A stretch of DNA of 23,059 nucleotides from DATAPE01 sp034667525 (GTDB lineage: Bacteria; Actinomycetota; CADDZG01; WHSQ01): contig JAXDJO010000048.1 of assembly GCA_034667525.1 (NCBI GenBank), positions 1 through 23,059 on the forward strand, given 5' to 3'. The notes beneath the pieces were generated by a model. That model made no database searches and was not told where the DNA came from. It was given only the letters and a program-made list of their open reading frames with translations. Within the stretch, counting starts at the first letter, position 1. The number at the start of each line of letters is the position of its first letter. The position numbers and the translations under genes were made by a program. This document shows, piece by piece, positions 6,943 through 13,215 of the stretch.

Positions 6943-7965
6943 ATGAAGCGCCTGCTCATCTCCGCCTTTCTCGTCATCGCGTGGCTCATACCACCAACGA
7001 CAGCCTTCGCGCACGTCGGAACCTCACCACCGGTGGCGGTTGACGATCGAGCACGCGTAACGGCGATAGGGCCTCCTCGAGCCCCCTTTCAGGTACGAGT
7101 GGTGGACGGAGATCAAGACCTGTGGGTTCGCCTCGCGCCCGGCAACGACCTCGTGGTTTTGGGAACGATCAGGGAGCCCTTTCTGCACTTCGATGATGCC
7201 GGCGTCTACGCGAACCTGCGGTCCCCGACTGCCCAAAGCGACCTCTTCGGAATCGTCTCGAGCCGCCCGACAAGCCTGAACCCTGGAGCTAGACCAACCT
7301 GGCGGAAGGTATCCAACACGGGCACATACCTGTGGCATGACCATCGCCTGCACGCACTTGCTCTTCTGGCCGGAGGTCACGAGGGCAGGCTCGGAGGGTG
7401 GACGATCCCACTGAGATTGAATGGCCGGCAGGGACAGATAACGGGAGAGTTGTTTTCCGTGCCCGCACCAAGCCGATGGTTCTGGCTCGTTCTTACTGCT
7501 CTGATCGCGGTTTCGCCCGCCCTCTTTCTGCGGCGGCGGGCGTCGTTCTCGAGGATCGCGCTGCCCACGCTGGCTGCCCTCACTACCGCGGCCGTCCTCG
7601 TCGCGCGCGCCGGTCGTGATCTCTACGGACGGCCAGACGTTATGACCGCCCGTTACGTCTCCTTGGGAATAGCGGTAGGGCTGGGCATAGTGGCGTTGGA
7701 TCGCCTGCTCCGCGGAGGAGAAGAAACCAAACCCTTCGTTGCGATGATCGTAGGGGTGGTCGGGGTCGTCGAGGGCTTGACGCTCTTACCCACGTTCTGG
7801 CACGGCCTCGTGCTGGCGGCTCTACCCGGTTCGGTCGAGCGTCTCTGCGGGGCTCTCGCTCTCGGCGCCGGAACCGCGAGCCTGATCCTTTGCTTTGCCG
7901 GTGCTAGAGCGGAACCTCTGTCTGATGCCTCACCCCTGCCGGAACGCAGCCCCCCTAGCGTCTAA
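6943..7965 (+). CDS. Secreted, membrane-anchored protein with WHDHR motif; function unknown
   Basis: The 340-residue product begins with a signal peptide (MKRLLISAFLVIAWLIPP, then TTAFA) whose predicted cleavage leaves a mature N-terminal HVG. The extracytoplasmic part (about 25-175) is beta-rich and contains GTYLWHDHRLHALAL, an imidazole-rich motif. The C-terminal half has about five or six membrane helices and a proline-rich tail. A free N-terminal histidine plus WHDHRxH suggests metal binding, possibly copper as in CopC-type proteins, but this is inference. I recall uncharacterised actinobacterial proteins with the same motif. The start could instead be ATG 6934, three codons upstream; neither has a strong ribosome binding site. 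It is divergent from the GT39 gene with about 90 bases between them. Confidence 0.75.
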   Translation: MKRLLISAFLVIAWLIPPTTAFAHVGTSPPVAVDDRARVTAIGPPRAPFQVRVVDGDQDLWVRLAPGNDLVVLGTIREPFLHFDDAGVYANLRSPTAQSDLFGIVSSRPTSLNPGARPTWRKVSNTGTYLWHDHRLHALALLAGGHEGRLGGWTIPLRLNGRQGQITGELFSVPAPSRWFWLVLTALIAVSPALFLRRRASFSRIALPTLAALTTAAVLVARAGRDLYGRPDVMTARYVSLGIAVGLGIVALDRLLRGGEETKPFVAMIVGVVGVVEGLTLLPTFWHGLVLAALPGSVERLCGALALGAGTASLILCFAGARAEPLSDASPLPERSPPSV

Positions 7966-8001
7966 CAAAAATCCGGCCCCCGAGCAAGGCTCGAGGGCCG
8001 G
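7964..8001 (-). terminator. Intrinsic terminator for the 31-residue mini-gene
   Basis: On the minus strand a 12-pair stem with one mismatch (CCGGCCC/GGGCCGG plus CGAGC/GCTCG, tight 3-base loop) runs from 8001 down to 7973, followed by ATTTTTGTT (7972-7964). This is a textbook Rho-independent terminator. It starts 23 bases after the stop codon of the mini-gene at 8025-8120. Its T-run is on the minus strand, so it serves that gene; the stem may also slow plus-strand transcripts arriving from the gene that ends at 7965. Confidence 0.85.
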
Positions 8002-8024
8002 GTCTCACGAGATGAGTTGCTTGG

Positions 8025-8120
8025 TCAGTGCGCCCACTTCTGGCCGGCGCCACTTGCGGCGATCACCATGGCGAGAGTGGAGACCGTGACTGCGATTCTG
8101 AAAGCCTGAAGCTTGATCAT
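8025..8120 (-). CDS. 31-residue single-helix mini-protein ending GAGQKWAH
   Basis: ATG 8120 is preceded by AGAGG with a 7-base spacer (minus strand, about 8132-8128). The product has a short basic start (MIKLQAFR), one hydrophobic segment (IAVTVSTLAMVIAAS) and the tail GAGQKWAH. An intrinsic terminator follows at once. It aligns without gaps to the 34-residue product at 10473-10577: 12 of 23 positions are identical from FR to KW. Two related copies, each with a ribosome binding site and terminator, make chance very unlikely. It resembles a membrane mini-protein or a secreted-peptide precursor: Ala-Ser-Gly-Ala fits a signal-peptidase -3/-1 site and would release GQKWAH. It lies downstream of, and on the same strand as, the DUF5317-MFS gene. 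Confidence 0.8.
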   Translation of the reverse strand: MIKLQAFRIAVTVSTLAMVIAASGAGQKWAH

Positions 8121-8299
8121 TCCTTAACCTCTTTCGTCTGGGACTCTTCCGGTCCGTTGCAGTCTTTTCGGCACCGCAGTTGGAGACCTAGATACGTAGA
8201 GGTGCGTACTTCGTTACCCCCGGAGTCGCTCCTAGCCGTTTCGTTTGGCTACGGGCGGCCGAACTCTTCCAGCAGTGGTAGGGCTCTCGCCGTCTCGGG

Positions 8300-10294
8300 T
8301 CAGGACAGGACCGGCTCGTCGGGGTCGGGGTCTTCCTCCGGCACACCTCCGGGAGCAGAGCGGTTTTGGGAGCCTGACGGTGACGCTGGAGAAGACCTGC
8401 CTCTGTCACCGAGTGGATCTGCGAGGGGTGGGGTCCGGTTGAGATCGGGATAGGGCCGCCGCTCCTTGAGATCGGGATAGGGCCGCGGCTGATTGGACCC
8501 TCCATCTGGCAGCGCTCTCGGAACACCTTGCAGATAGCCCTGCTCGAGGATGACGGAGTCTCGTGCATCCGGCCCGAGCTCAAGGGGAGGAATCAGCAAC
8601 TTGCGAGACATCAGAGCCGCAAAGATGAACACGACTCCCGCCACCGTGAAGCCCCATCTGATCCCGACAAGGGCACCGAGGCCCCCGGCCACGCCCACCC
8701 CCACCAAGTAGCAGACGTTCAGAACGCCCTCTGACGCGGCGAAAACGCGCCCGCGCAATTCATTCGGAGTCTCTTGTTGCAGAAGTGTCTCGTACGCGAT
8801 AGTCCCCAAGGCGTTACCCGCCCCCGCGATCAGCCACAGAAGCAGCACGGGCGTCAGGGTGGGCGCCCGGGATGCCAGCATCACCGAACCCCCCACGAGC
8901 AAGATGCTGACCCAGAGAAGATCCTGACGCGAGAACCTTTTGGTGAGGCTGGGGGCACTGGCCGAGCCGAAGAGCATGCCCAGGCCCCAGGCACCGCCGA
9001 TCAGTCCCAACGAGCCGGCAGGTTGATGCAGCGTTTTGAGTACGAACAAAGGTTCGAGCGGAGCCTTGATCGCCGCGCCGATCATGACAACCCCCGTCAC
9101 CAGGAAGATCCACCGCACTAAGGGGGTCTTCAAGGAATAGCGGATCCCTTCCTTCAGATCTGACCAGGCGGAGCTGGGTTCGGATGCGGAACCATGGGAC
9201 GAGAGAGTCGTTGACCAGATCAGAATCGCGGAGAGCACGAAAGAAGCCGCGTCGACCAAGATCACCGAATGGATCCCAAGATGTGCGATCAGGAGTCCGC
9301 CGACCAGAGGACCGACCATCACGGAAAAGTTGAACGTGACGGCGGTCAGCGCATTGGCAGCCACGATCCGCTCCTCCGGCACGAGATTGGGGATCGAGGC
9401 CTGAAAGCTCGGCAGGAAGAGTGCCTCGAAGATACCGAGCAGGGCTGCAACAACGTAGTAGTGGACGGGCGATGGCGATCCGAACAGCAGGAAGATGAGT
9501 GCGGCTGCTCTGAAGACATCGGCAAGAGACATCAATAGCTTCCTGGAGAACCGATCAATGAGAGGGCCGCCCAGGAAACCCGCAAGCGCTCCGAACCCGA
9601 CCTGGCAGATCAAAAGGATGGCCAGCGCGTGGGCACTCCCGGTACGCCGGACCAACACGACCGCTACGGCGAGCCCGTAGACCCAGTCACCGAGGTTCGA
9701 TATCGCCAGACCGGACCACATCCGCATGAACTGCCGGTGCTGCAACAAAGCACTGAACTCCCCGCTCCCGGATGGGATCAGCCGGGAACCCGAGAGCATG
9801 TGGATGACGATGATTCCGCCCACGACGAGGAGCAGATCTCCGATGCTGAAAACTGCGTGGATCGGATACCCCAGCGAGAAGATGTCGCCCAGGAACGCCA
9901 GGTTGGGAGAAGCGACGACCTGGGAATTCAAGAAAACGCCGCCCTGGGCAGTTAGTCCCGCCGAGTGAAAGGCACTAGCCGAAGCCGGCATCACGCCTCC
10001 ATTGGCGGATATCGCCACCAGATTCATGACGCCCCCGAGCGCCATCACCCACCACCCCGCCATATGCCTGTTGGCGATAACGAACACACCCGCCAACAGA
10101 TAGGAGAAGACATGAGCCGCCGCCAACGCATGAATGGGCCACGAGGGAACGATGCTGATGATGACGATCTGGATGAGTAGGGAGGCGAAAAGGGCCCAAG
10201 TTCGCTTCAGGTGGAGGTCAGCGAGACGGCCGAACTCACCCCCAAATACGGGGACCAGACAGATCCCGACAGCCAGGATGACCAGGATGAGCAT
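8300..10294 (-). CDS. DUF5317-MFS fusion membrane transporter
   Basis: This 664-residue protein has two parts. Residues 1-165 form a five-helix DUF5317-like domain with its typical motifs: RLADLHLKRTW near 23-33, NGGVMP at 98-103, FLGDIF at 134-139 and FSIGD at 149-153. Residues about 185-585 form an MFS_3-type exporter (FMRMWSGLAISNLGDWVYGL; FLGGPLIDRFSRKLL; LPSFQASIPNLVPEERI; ETPNELRGRVFAASEG). A charged, proline-rich cytoplasmic tail (about 590-664) includes a 9-residue tandem repeat. ATG 10294 is preferred over GTG 10303 because GAAAGGTG then sits six bases upstream as ribosome binding site. Two related mini-genes flank it. Role of DUF5317 is unknown; an export substrate cannot be read. 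Confidence 0.85.
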   Translation of the reverse strand: MLILVILAVGICLVPVFGGEFGRLADLHLKRTWALFASLLIQIVIISIVPSWPIHALAAAHVFSYLLAGVFVIANRHMAGWWVMALGGVMNLVAISANGGVMPASASAFHSAGLTAQGGVFLNSQVVASPNLAFLGDIFSLGYPIHAVFSIGDLLLVVGGIIVIHMLSGSRLIPSGSGEFSALLQHRQFMRMWSGLAISNLGDWVYGLAVAVVLVRRTGSAHALAILLICQVGFGALAGFLGGPLIDRFSRKLLMSLADVFRAAALIFLLFGSPSPVHYYVVAALLGIFEALFLPSFQASIPNLVPEERIVAANALTAVTFNFSVMVGPLVGGLLIAHLGIHSVILVDAASFVLSAILIWSTTLSSHGSASEPSSAWSDLKEGIRYSLKTPLVRWIFLVTGVVMIGAAIKAPLEPLFVLKTLHQPAGSLGLIGGAWGLGMLFGSASAPSLTKRFSRQDLLWVSILLVGGSVMLASRAPTLTPVLLLWLIAGAGNALGTIAYETLLQQETPNELRGRVFAASEGVLNVCYLVGVGVAGGLGALVGIRWGFTVAGVVFIFAALMSRKLLIPPLELGPDARDSVILEQGYLQGVPRALPDGGSNQPRPYPDLKERRPYPDLNRTPPLADPLGDRGRSSPASPSGSQNRSAPGGVPEEDPDPDEPVLS
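8439..8486 (-). repeat. In-frame 27-base tandem repeat in the transporter tail
   Basis: A 21-base identical block occurs at 8439-8459 and 8466-8486, a period of 27 bases, so the encoded unit is nine residues (RPYPDLKER then RPYPDLNRT). It lies in the low-complexity proline-rich tail of the DUF5317-MFS protein. It looks like recent slippage or a short interaction repeat. Confidence 0.85.
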
Positions 10295-10336
10295 TGCCTG
10301 CACCTTTCAAGGTCGGTCGTCGACTAGCCGAATGAG

Positions 10337-10367
10337 TTAGGAGATGGTCTACTGAGACTAGTCCTAA
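10337..10367. promoter_or_regulatory. Imperfect dyad between the transporter and the second mini-gene
   Basis: TTAGGA (10337-10342) pairs with TCCTAA (10362-10367), and inside it GTCT (10347-10350) pairs with AGAC (10355-10358). The dyad lies in the 178-base gap between the divergent DUF5317-MFS gene (start 10294) and the mini-gene at 10473, a suitable place for a shared operator. No clear promoter hexamers were found. Confidence 0.35.
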
Positions 10368-10472
10368 TCGCCACATTCACGGCAGCTTGGACTGTTTTTG
10401 GCCATTTGGCTCAAGCCTTGGCGGCGTTTGACCGATGACCTCCGCAGTGGATCCATTGAAAGAGGAGGTGTC

Positions 10473-10577
10473 ATGATCAACACATCCGTCAAGTCGCGTC
10501 TGTTTCGCGTAGGCGTCACGCTGGGAACGCTCGCCGTTCTGGTAGAGGTACTCGGTGCAGGAAAGAAGTGGAACTAG
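10473..10577 (+). CDS. 34-residue single-helix mini-protein ending GAGKKWN
   Basis: ATG 10473 has a very strong ribosome binding site, AGGAGGTG at 10463-10470. The product has a basic start (MINTSVKSRLFR), one hydrophobic stretch (VGVTLGTLAVLVEVL) and the tail GAGKKWN. It is related to the 31-residue protein at 8025-8120, with shared F-R, V-T, T-L-A, G-A-G and K-W positions. An intrinsic terminator follows at 10616-10648, then the GGDEF-EAL gene at 10651. Leu-Gly-Ala before GKKWN is an acceptable signal-peptidase site, so a short peptide could be released; a stable membrane mini-protein is equally possible. The charged Glu in the helix is unusual for a plain anchor. Confidence 0.82.
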   Translation: MINTSVKSRLFRVGVTLGTLAVLVEVLGAGKKWN

Positions 10578-10615
10578 GCCCCACTCGATAAAAACACACC
10601 GCCTTGGAGGCGAAG

Positions 10616-10648
10616 ATCCCTTCCTCCTAGCGGAGAAGGGATGTTTCT
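10616..10648 (+). terminator. Intrinsic terminator between mini-gene and GGDEF-EAL gene
   Basis: ATCCCTTC-TCC pairs with GGA-GAAGGGAT (10616-10627 with 10632-10642, one bulged C, TAGC loop), followed by GTTTCT. It ends the mini-gene transcript. Because it finishes only two or three bases before the ATG at 10651, read-through would be the way to express the GGDEF-EAL gene from the same promoter, so it may work as an attenuator. The T-tail is short. A smaller hairpin (CGCCT-TGG-AGGCG, 10600-10612) precedes it. Confidence 0.7.
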
Positions 10649-10650
10649 GG

Positions 10651-12768
10651 ATGTGGGCCTTGAAGCCACCATCTCCCAAAGCGTATGCCGGTGGCGTCAT
10701 CGCCCTAGGTGGTGTCGCTATCGGCATAGCGTTCGCAAATCTTGGAGCAGCGCCCTGGACCAGGGATTACAGATACTGGCTCCTAACGCTCTTCGTCGTC
10801 CTGGCGGAGCTCTCCACCATTCAGATCAGCCGTGACTCTTTAGTTACAGAAGAGATCACAACCTCGACGAGCTTCAGCTTTGCAATCCTGCTTCTCTTCG
10901 GACCAGCAGCGGCGATGCTTGCTCTCGCGGGAGCGTCTGCCGCGGGCGATATCGGGCACCGGAAGAACATCTCGCGCACCCTATTCAATGTGGCTCAGTA
11001 CGCCATCTCCGTCGCCGCAGCTTCTCTGGTTCTGTCGTCATTGTCGATCCACCCGGCAGGTCTCCACCACCGTCTAGCCTTCACTTCACTCGGAGGGATG
11101 GTGCTGGCGGCCTTCTTCTTCTATCTGCTCAATACGACGCTGACCAACGTAGCGGTAGCTCTTACTGCCAAAGGGCCTGTCATTTCATACATCAGGGGCG
11201 ACCTTGTCTTTCAGGGACTCATCGATGCAGTCTTGCTCGGCATCTCCCCTCTGATCGTGCTGATAGCCCAGGATCAAGTGTGGATGCTGCCCTTGCTCCT
11301 TCTGCCCATTGCGGCTGTCGGAAGAAGCGCCGGGACATCGGTTAAGAACGCCGACCTGGCTCAGAGCCTCGGGATCGAAGCGGCTCAGCGGAAGCACGAG
11401 GCGCTGCACGATGCCTTAACGGGCCTGGCCAACCGCCGCTTGCTGAACGACGACCTCAGCAGCGCTCTACTTGCACGAACTCGCGACAAGAAAAACGCAG
11501 CAGTATTGGTTCTGGATCTCGATCGCTTCAAGCAGATAAACGACACCCTGGGCCACTCCAACGGCGATCGCGTACTCAAAGAGGTTGCATCTCGCTTGAC
11601 GGCCCTTGCTCGCGAGTTTGACACCGTTGCTCGGTTGGGAGGCGACGAGTTCGCCATTCTCCTTCCGGACATCACCGCAGGCGAGGTTCAAGCAACCGCG
11701 CAGCAGGTCCTGCAGGTATTACAGCAGCCGATGCCGCTCCACGGTCTGACGCTGGATCTGGCGGGCAGCATGGGCATAGCTCTGTTCCCGGAACATGGCG
11801 CCACTCCCGATGATCTGATGCAGAAGGCGGACGTCGCCATGTACGCGGCGAAGGAGATGCGCACAGGCTACGAGATCTACTCCCCGTCCCAGCATCAGTT
11901 CAAGCGCGAGCAGCTGGATCTATTGAGCCAGGTCCGCGGAGCCATCGAACGGCGCGAGTTTGTCCTGTTCTTCCAGCCTAAGGCGCGGCTCAGCGATGGA
12001 ACCATCGAGGGCGTTGAGACCCTGGTGCGTTGGAACCACCCACAGCGAGGTCTTCTGCTTCCAGTGGAGTTCATCCCGTTGATCGAGAACACCGGCTTGA
12101 TCAGGCCACTCACCCTGTTCGTGCTGCAAGAAGCCCTCAGGCAGCTGCACGACTGGAACAAGGAAGGACTCGACCTCTCGATGGCGGTGAACGTGTCTGC
12201 CCACAGCCTTCTCGATCCTTCGTTTGCCGGACAGCTATCCGACATCGCCGCTGCAGCGGGTGTGCCACTGAACAAGATCGAGCTCGAGCTGACCGAGCGC
12301 AGCGTCATGCTGGATCCCGCCAAGTCGTTGGAGACGATGAATCGACTCAGCAAGATGGGGGTTCGCTTCTCGATCGACGACTTCGGAACCGGTTACTCGT
12401 CGTTGGCATACCTCCAGAAGCTCCCGGTCACCGCGCTCAAGGTGGATAAATCTTTCGTTTTGAATATGAGCACGAGCGAATCGAACTCGATGATCGTCCA
12501 ATCCACGATCGAGCTCGGTCGCAACCTTGGTCTCCTCGTGGTCGCAGAGGGAGTCGAAGACGACCAGGTTTGGCAGGAACTCGATCGTATGGACTGCGAC
12601 TTTGCTCAGGGATACCTATTGAGTCGCCCGGTCGAAGCCGAGGTCCTCACCGGGATGCTGCATGCAAGAAAGACCCCTAGCGTTACACCCGTGTTGCCGG
12701 ACCTTCTTGCTCGCCCGCGGCGGCGCGCGCTCGACGAGACGAAGACGGTGGCGGCACTCCCGTTCTAG
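10651..12768 (+). CDS. Membrane-anchored GGDEF-EAL protein (diguanylate cyclase/phosphodiesterase)
   Basis: The 705-residue protein has an N-terminal membrane region (about 12-225, around seven helices, MASE-like), a GGDEF domain (about 248-415) and an EAL domain (about 430-690). GGDEF is intact at 330-334, and REFD upstream fits the RxxD product-inhibition site, so c-di-GMP synthesis is likely active and feedback-controlled. In the EAL domain the signature is ETL rather than EAL (EGVETLVRW); the other key segments are present (NVS, ELTERS, IDDFGTGYSS, LKVDKSF, VVAEGVED), so hydrolysis remains plausible. The membrane part presumably senses a signal. ATG 10651 lacks a good ribosome binding site because the preceding terminator occupies that space. 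The adjacent mini-gene and exporter suggest a signal source. Confidence 0.92.
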   Translation: MWALKPPSPKAYAGGVIALGGVAIGIAFANLGAAPWTRDYRYWLLTLFVVLAELSTIQISRDSLVTEEITTSTSFSFAILLLFGPAAAMLALAGASAAGDIGHRKNISRTLFNVAQYAISVAAASLVLSSLSIHPAGLHHRLAFTSLGGMVLAAFFFYLLNTTLTNVAVALTAKGPVISYIRGDLVFQGLIDAVLLGISPLIVLIAQDQVWMLPLLLLPIAAVGRSAGTSVKNADLAQSLGIEAAQRKHEALHDALTGLANRRLLNDDLSSALLARTRDKKNAAVLVLDLDRFKQINDTLGHSNGDRVLKEVASRLTALAREFDTVARLGGDEFAILLPDITAGEVQATAQQVLQVLQQPMPLHGLTLDLAGSMGIALFPEHGATPDDLMQKADVAMYAAKEMRTGYEIYSPSQHQFKREQLDLLSQVRGAIERREFVLFFQPKARLSDGTIEGVETLVRWNHPQRGLLLPVEFIPLIENTGLIRPLTLFVLQEALRQLHDWNKEGLDLSMAVNVSAHSLLDPSFAGQLSDIAAAAGVPLNKIELELTERSVMLDPAKSLETMNRLSKMGVRFSIDDFGTGYSSLAYLQKLPVTALKVDKSFVLNMSTSESNSMIVQSTIELGRNLGLLVVAEGVEDDQVWQELDRMDCDFAQGYLLSRPVEAEVLTGMLHARKTPSVTPVLPDLLARPRRRALDETKTVAALPF

Positions 12769-12844
12769 GCGGAAGCCGGCTCCGTCGCGCTATCCGGTTG
12801 GCGGCGGCCCAGATCTCATTGCAGTGGGAAATCCTCGGTCTACT

Positions 12845-12889
12845 GACCGCCGGAGGAGCCGCTGAGAGTACGCTCTCGACTCGGCGGTC
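12845..12889 (+). promoter_or_regulatory. Cruciform-like leader of the zinc-ribbon gene
   Basis: An outer stem GACCGCCG/CGGCGGTC (12845-12852 with 12882-12889, perfect 8 bp) encloses a second stem GAGAG/CTCTC (12864-12868 with 12873-12877) closed by a TACG tetraloop, a UNCG-type sequence known to be stable in RNA. It ends a few bases before the AAGGAG of the gene at 12905. There is no T-run, so a leader structure is more likely than a terminator for the upstream gene, though that is not excluded. Confidence 0.45.
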
Positions 12890-12904
12890 GGGAAGGAGCC
12901 CCAG

Positions 12905-13153
12905 ATGAAAGGTCATTCCACATTGGTGCTTTGCGACGTATGTGGCGAGGCCATCGCAGAGCAGTCGGCGAAGGAAGTTCTCTACCAGGTCGACAAGGTT
13001 CGTTACCGGCTGGAGCTTTGCCCCACCTGTTTGGATCAAGAGATGAAACGCCATGACGGGCACCGGGGCATCCCAGGGATGCACAAACGTGCGGCGATCG
13101 TCTTCTCTCTGTCCTCGGAGCAGGACGTTCCGGGGTTGCTGCAACGGCGCTGA
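12905..13153 (+). CDS. Small zinc-ribbon-type protein with two CxxC motifs
   Basis: This is an 82-residue cytosolic protein. Cys10-x-x-Cys13 (CDVC) and Cys39-x-x-Cys42 (CPTC) would bind one zinc ion. Between them, EVLYQVDKVRYRLEL forms a beta hairpin like those of short actinobacterial zinc-finger/Lsr2-related proteins. This is a resemblance only. The start ATG 12905 has AAGGAG about five bases upstream. The tail is basic and otherwise featureless. DNA or protein binding is possible; the role is unknown. It precedes the decarboxylase by 62 bases and may share its transcript. Confidence 0.75.
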   Translation: MKGHSTLVLCDVCGEAIAEQSAKEVLYQVDKVRYRLELCPTCLDQEMKRHDGHRGIPGMHKRAAIVFSLSSEQDVPGLLQRR

Positions 13154-13215
13154 GGGACATCGACAACCTCGACCAACGTTCTCTCAGTCGGGCCACGAGC
13201 CGCGATCGTGAAGTG

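Noticed and set aside
8028..8453. 141-residue plus-strand open frame across the mini-gene and transporter 3' end
   Set aside because: Serine/glycine-rich shadow; it conflicts with the well-supported minus-strand mini-gene and its terminator.
10428..10456. TTGACC followed 17 bases later by ATCCAT as a promoter for the second mini-gene
   Set aside because: The -35-like element is good but the -10-like element matches poorly, so it was not listed as a feature.
10577..10651. c-di-GMP riboswitch (GEMM) before the GGDEF-EAL gene
   Set aside because: The leader is too short and lacks the conserved GEMM core; only simple hairpins are present.
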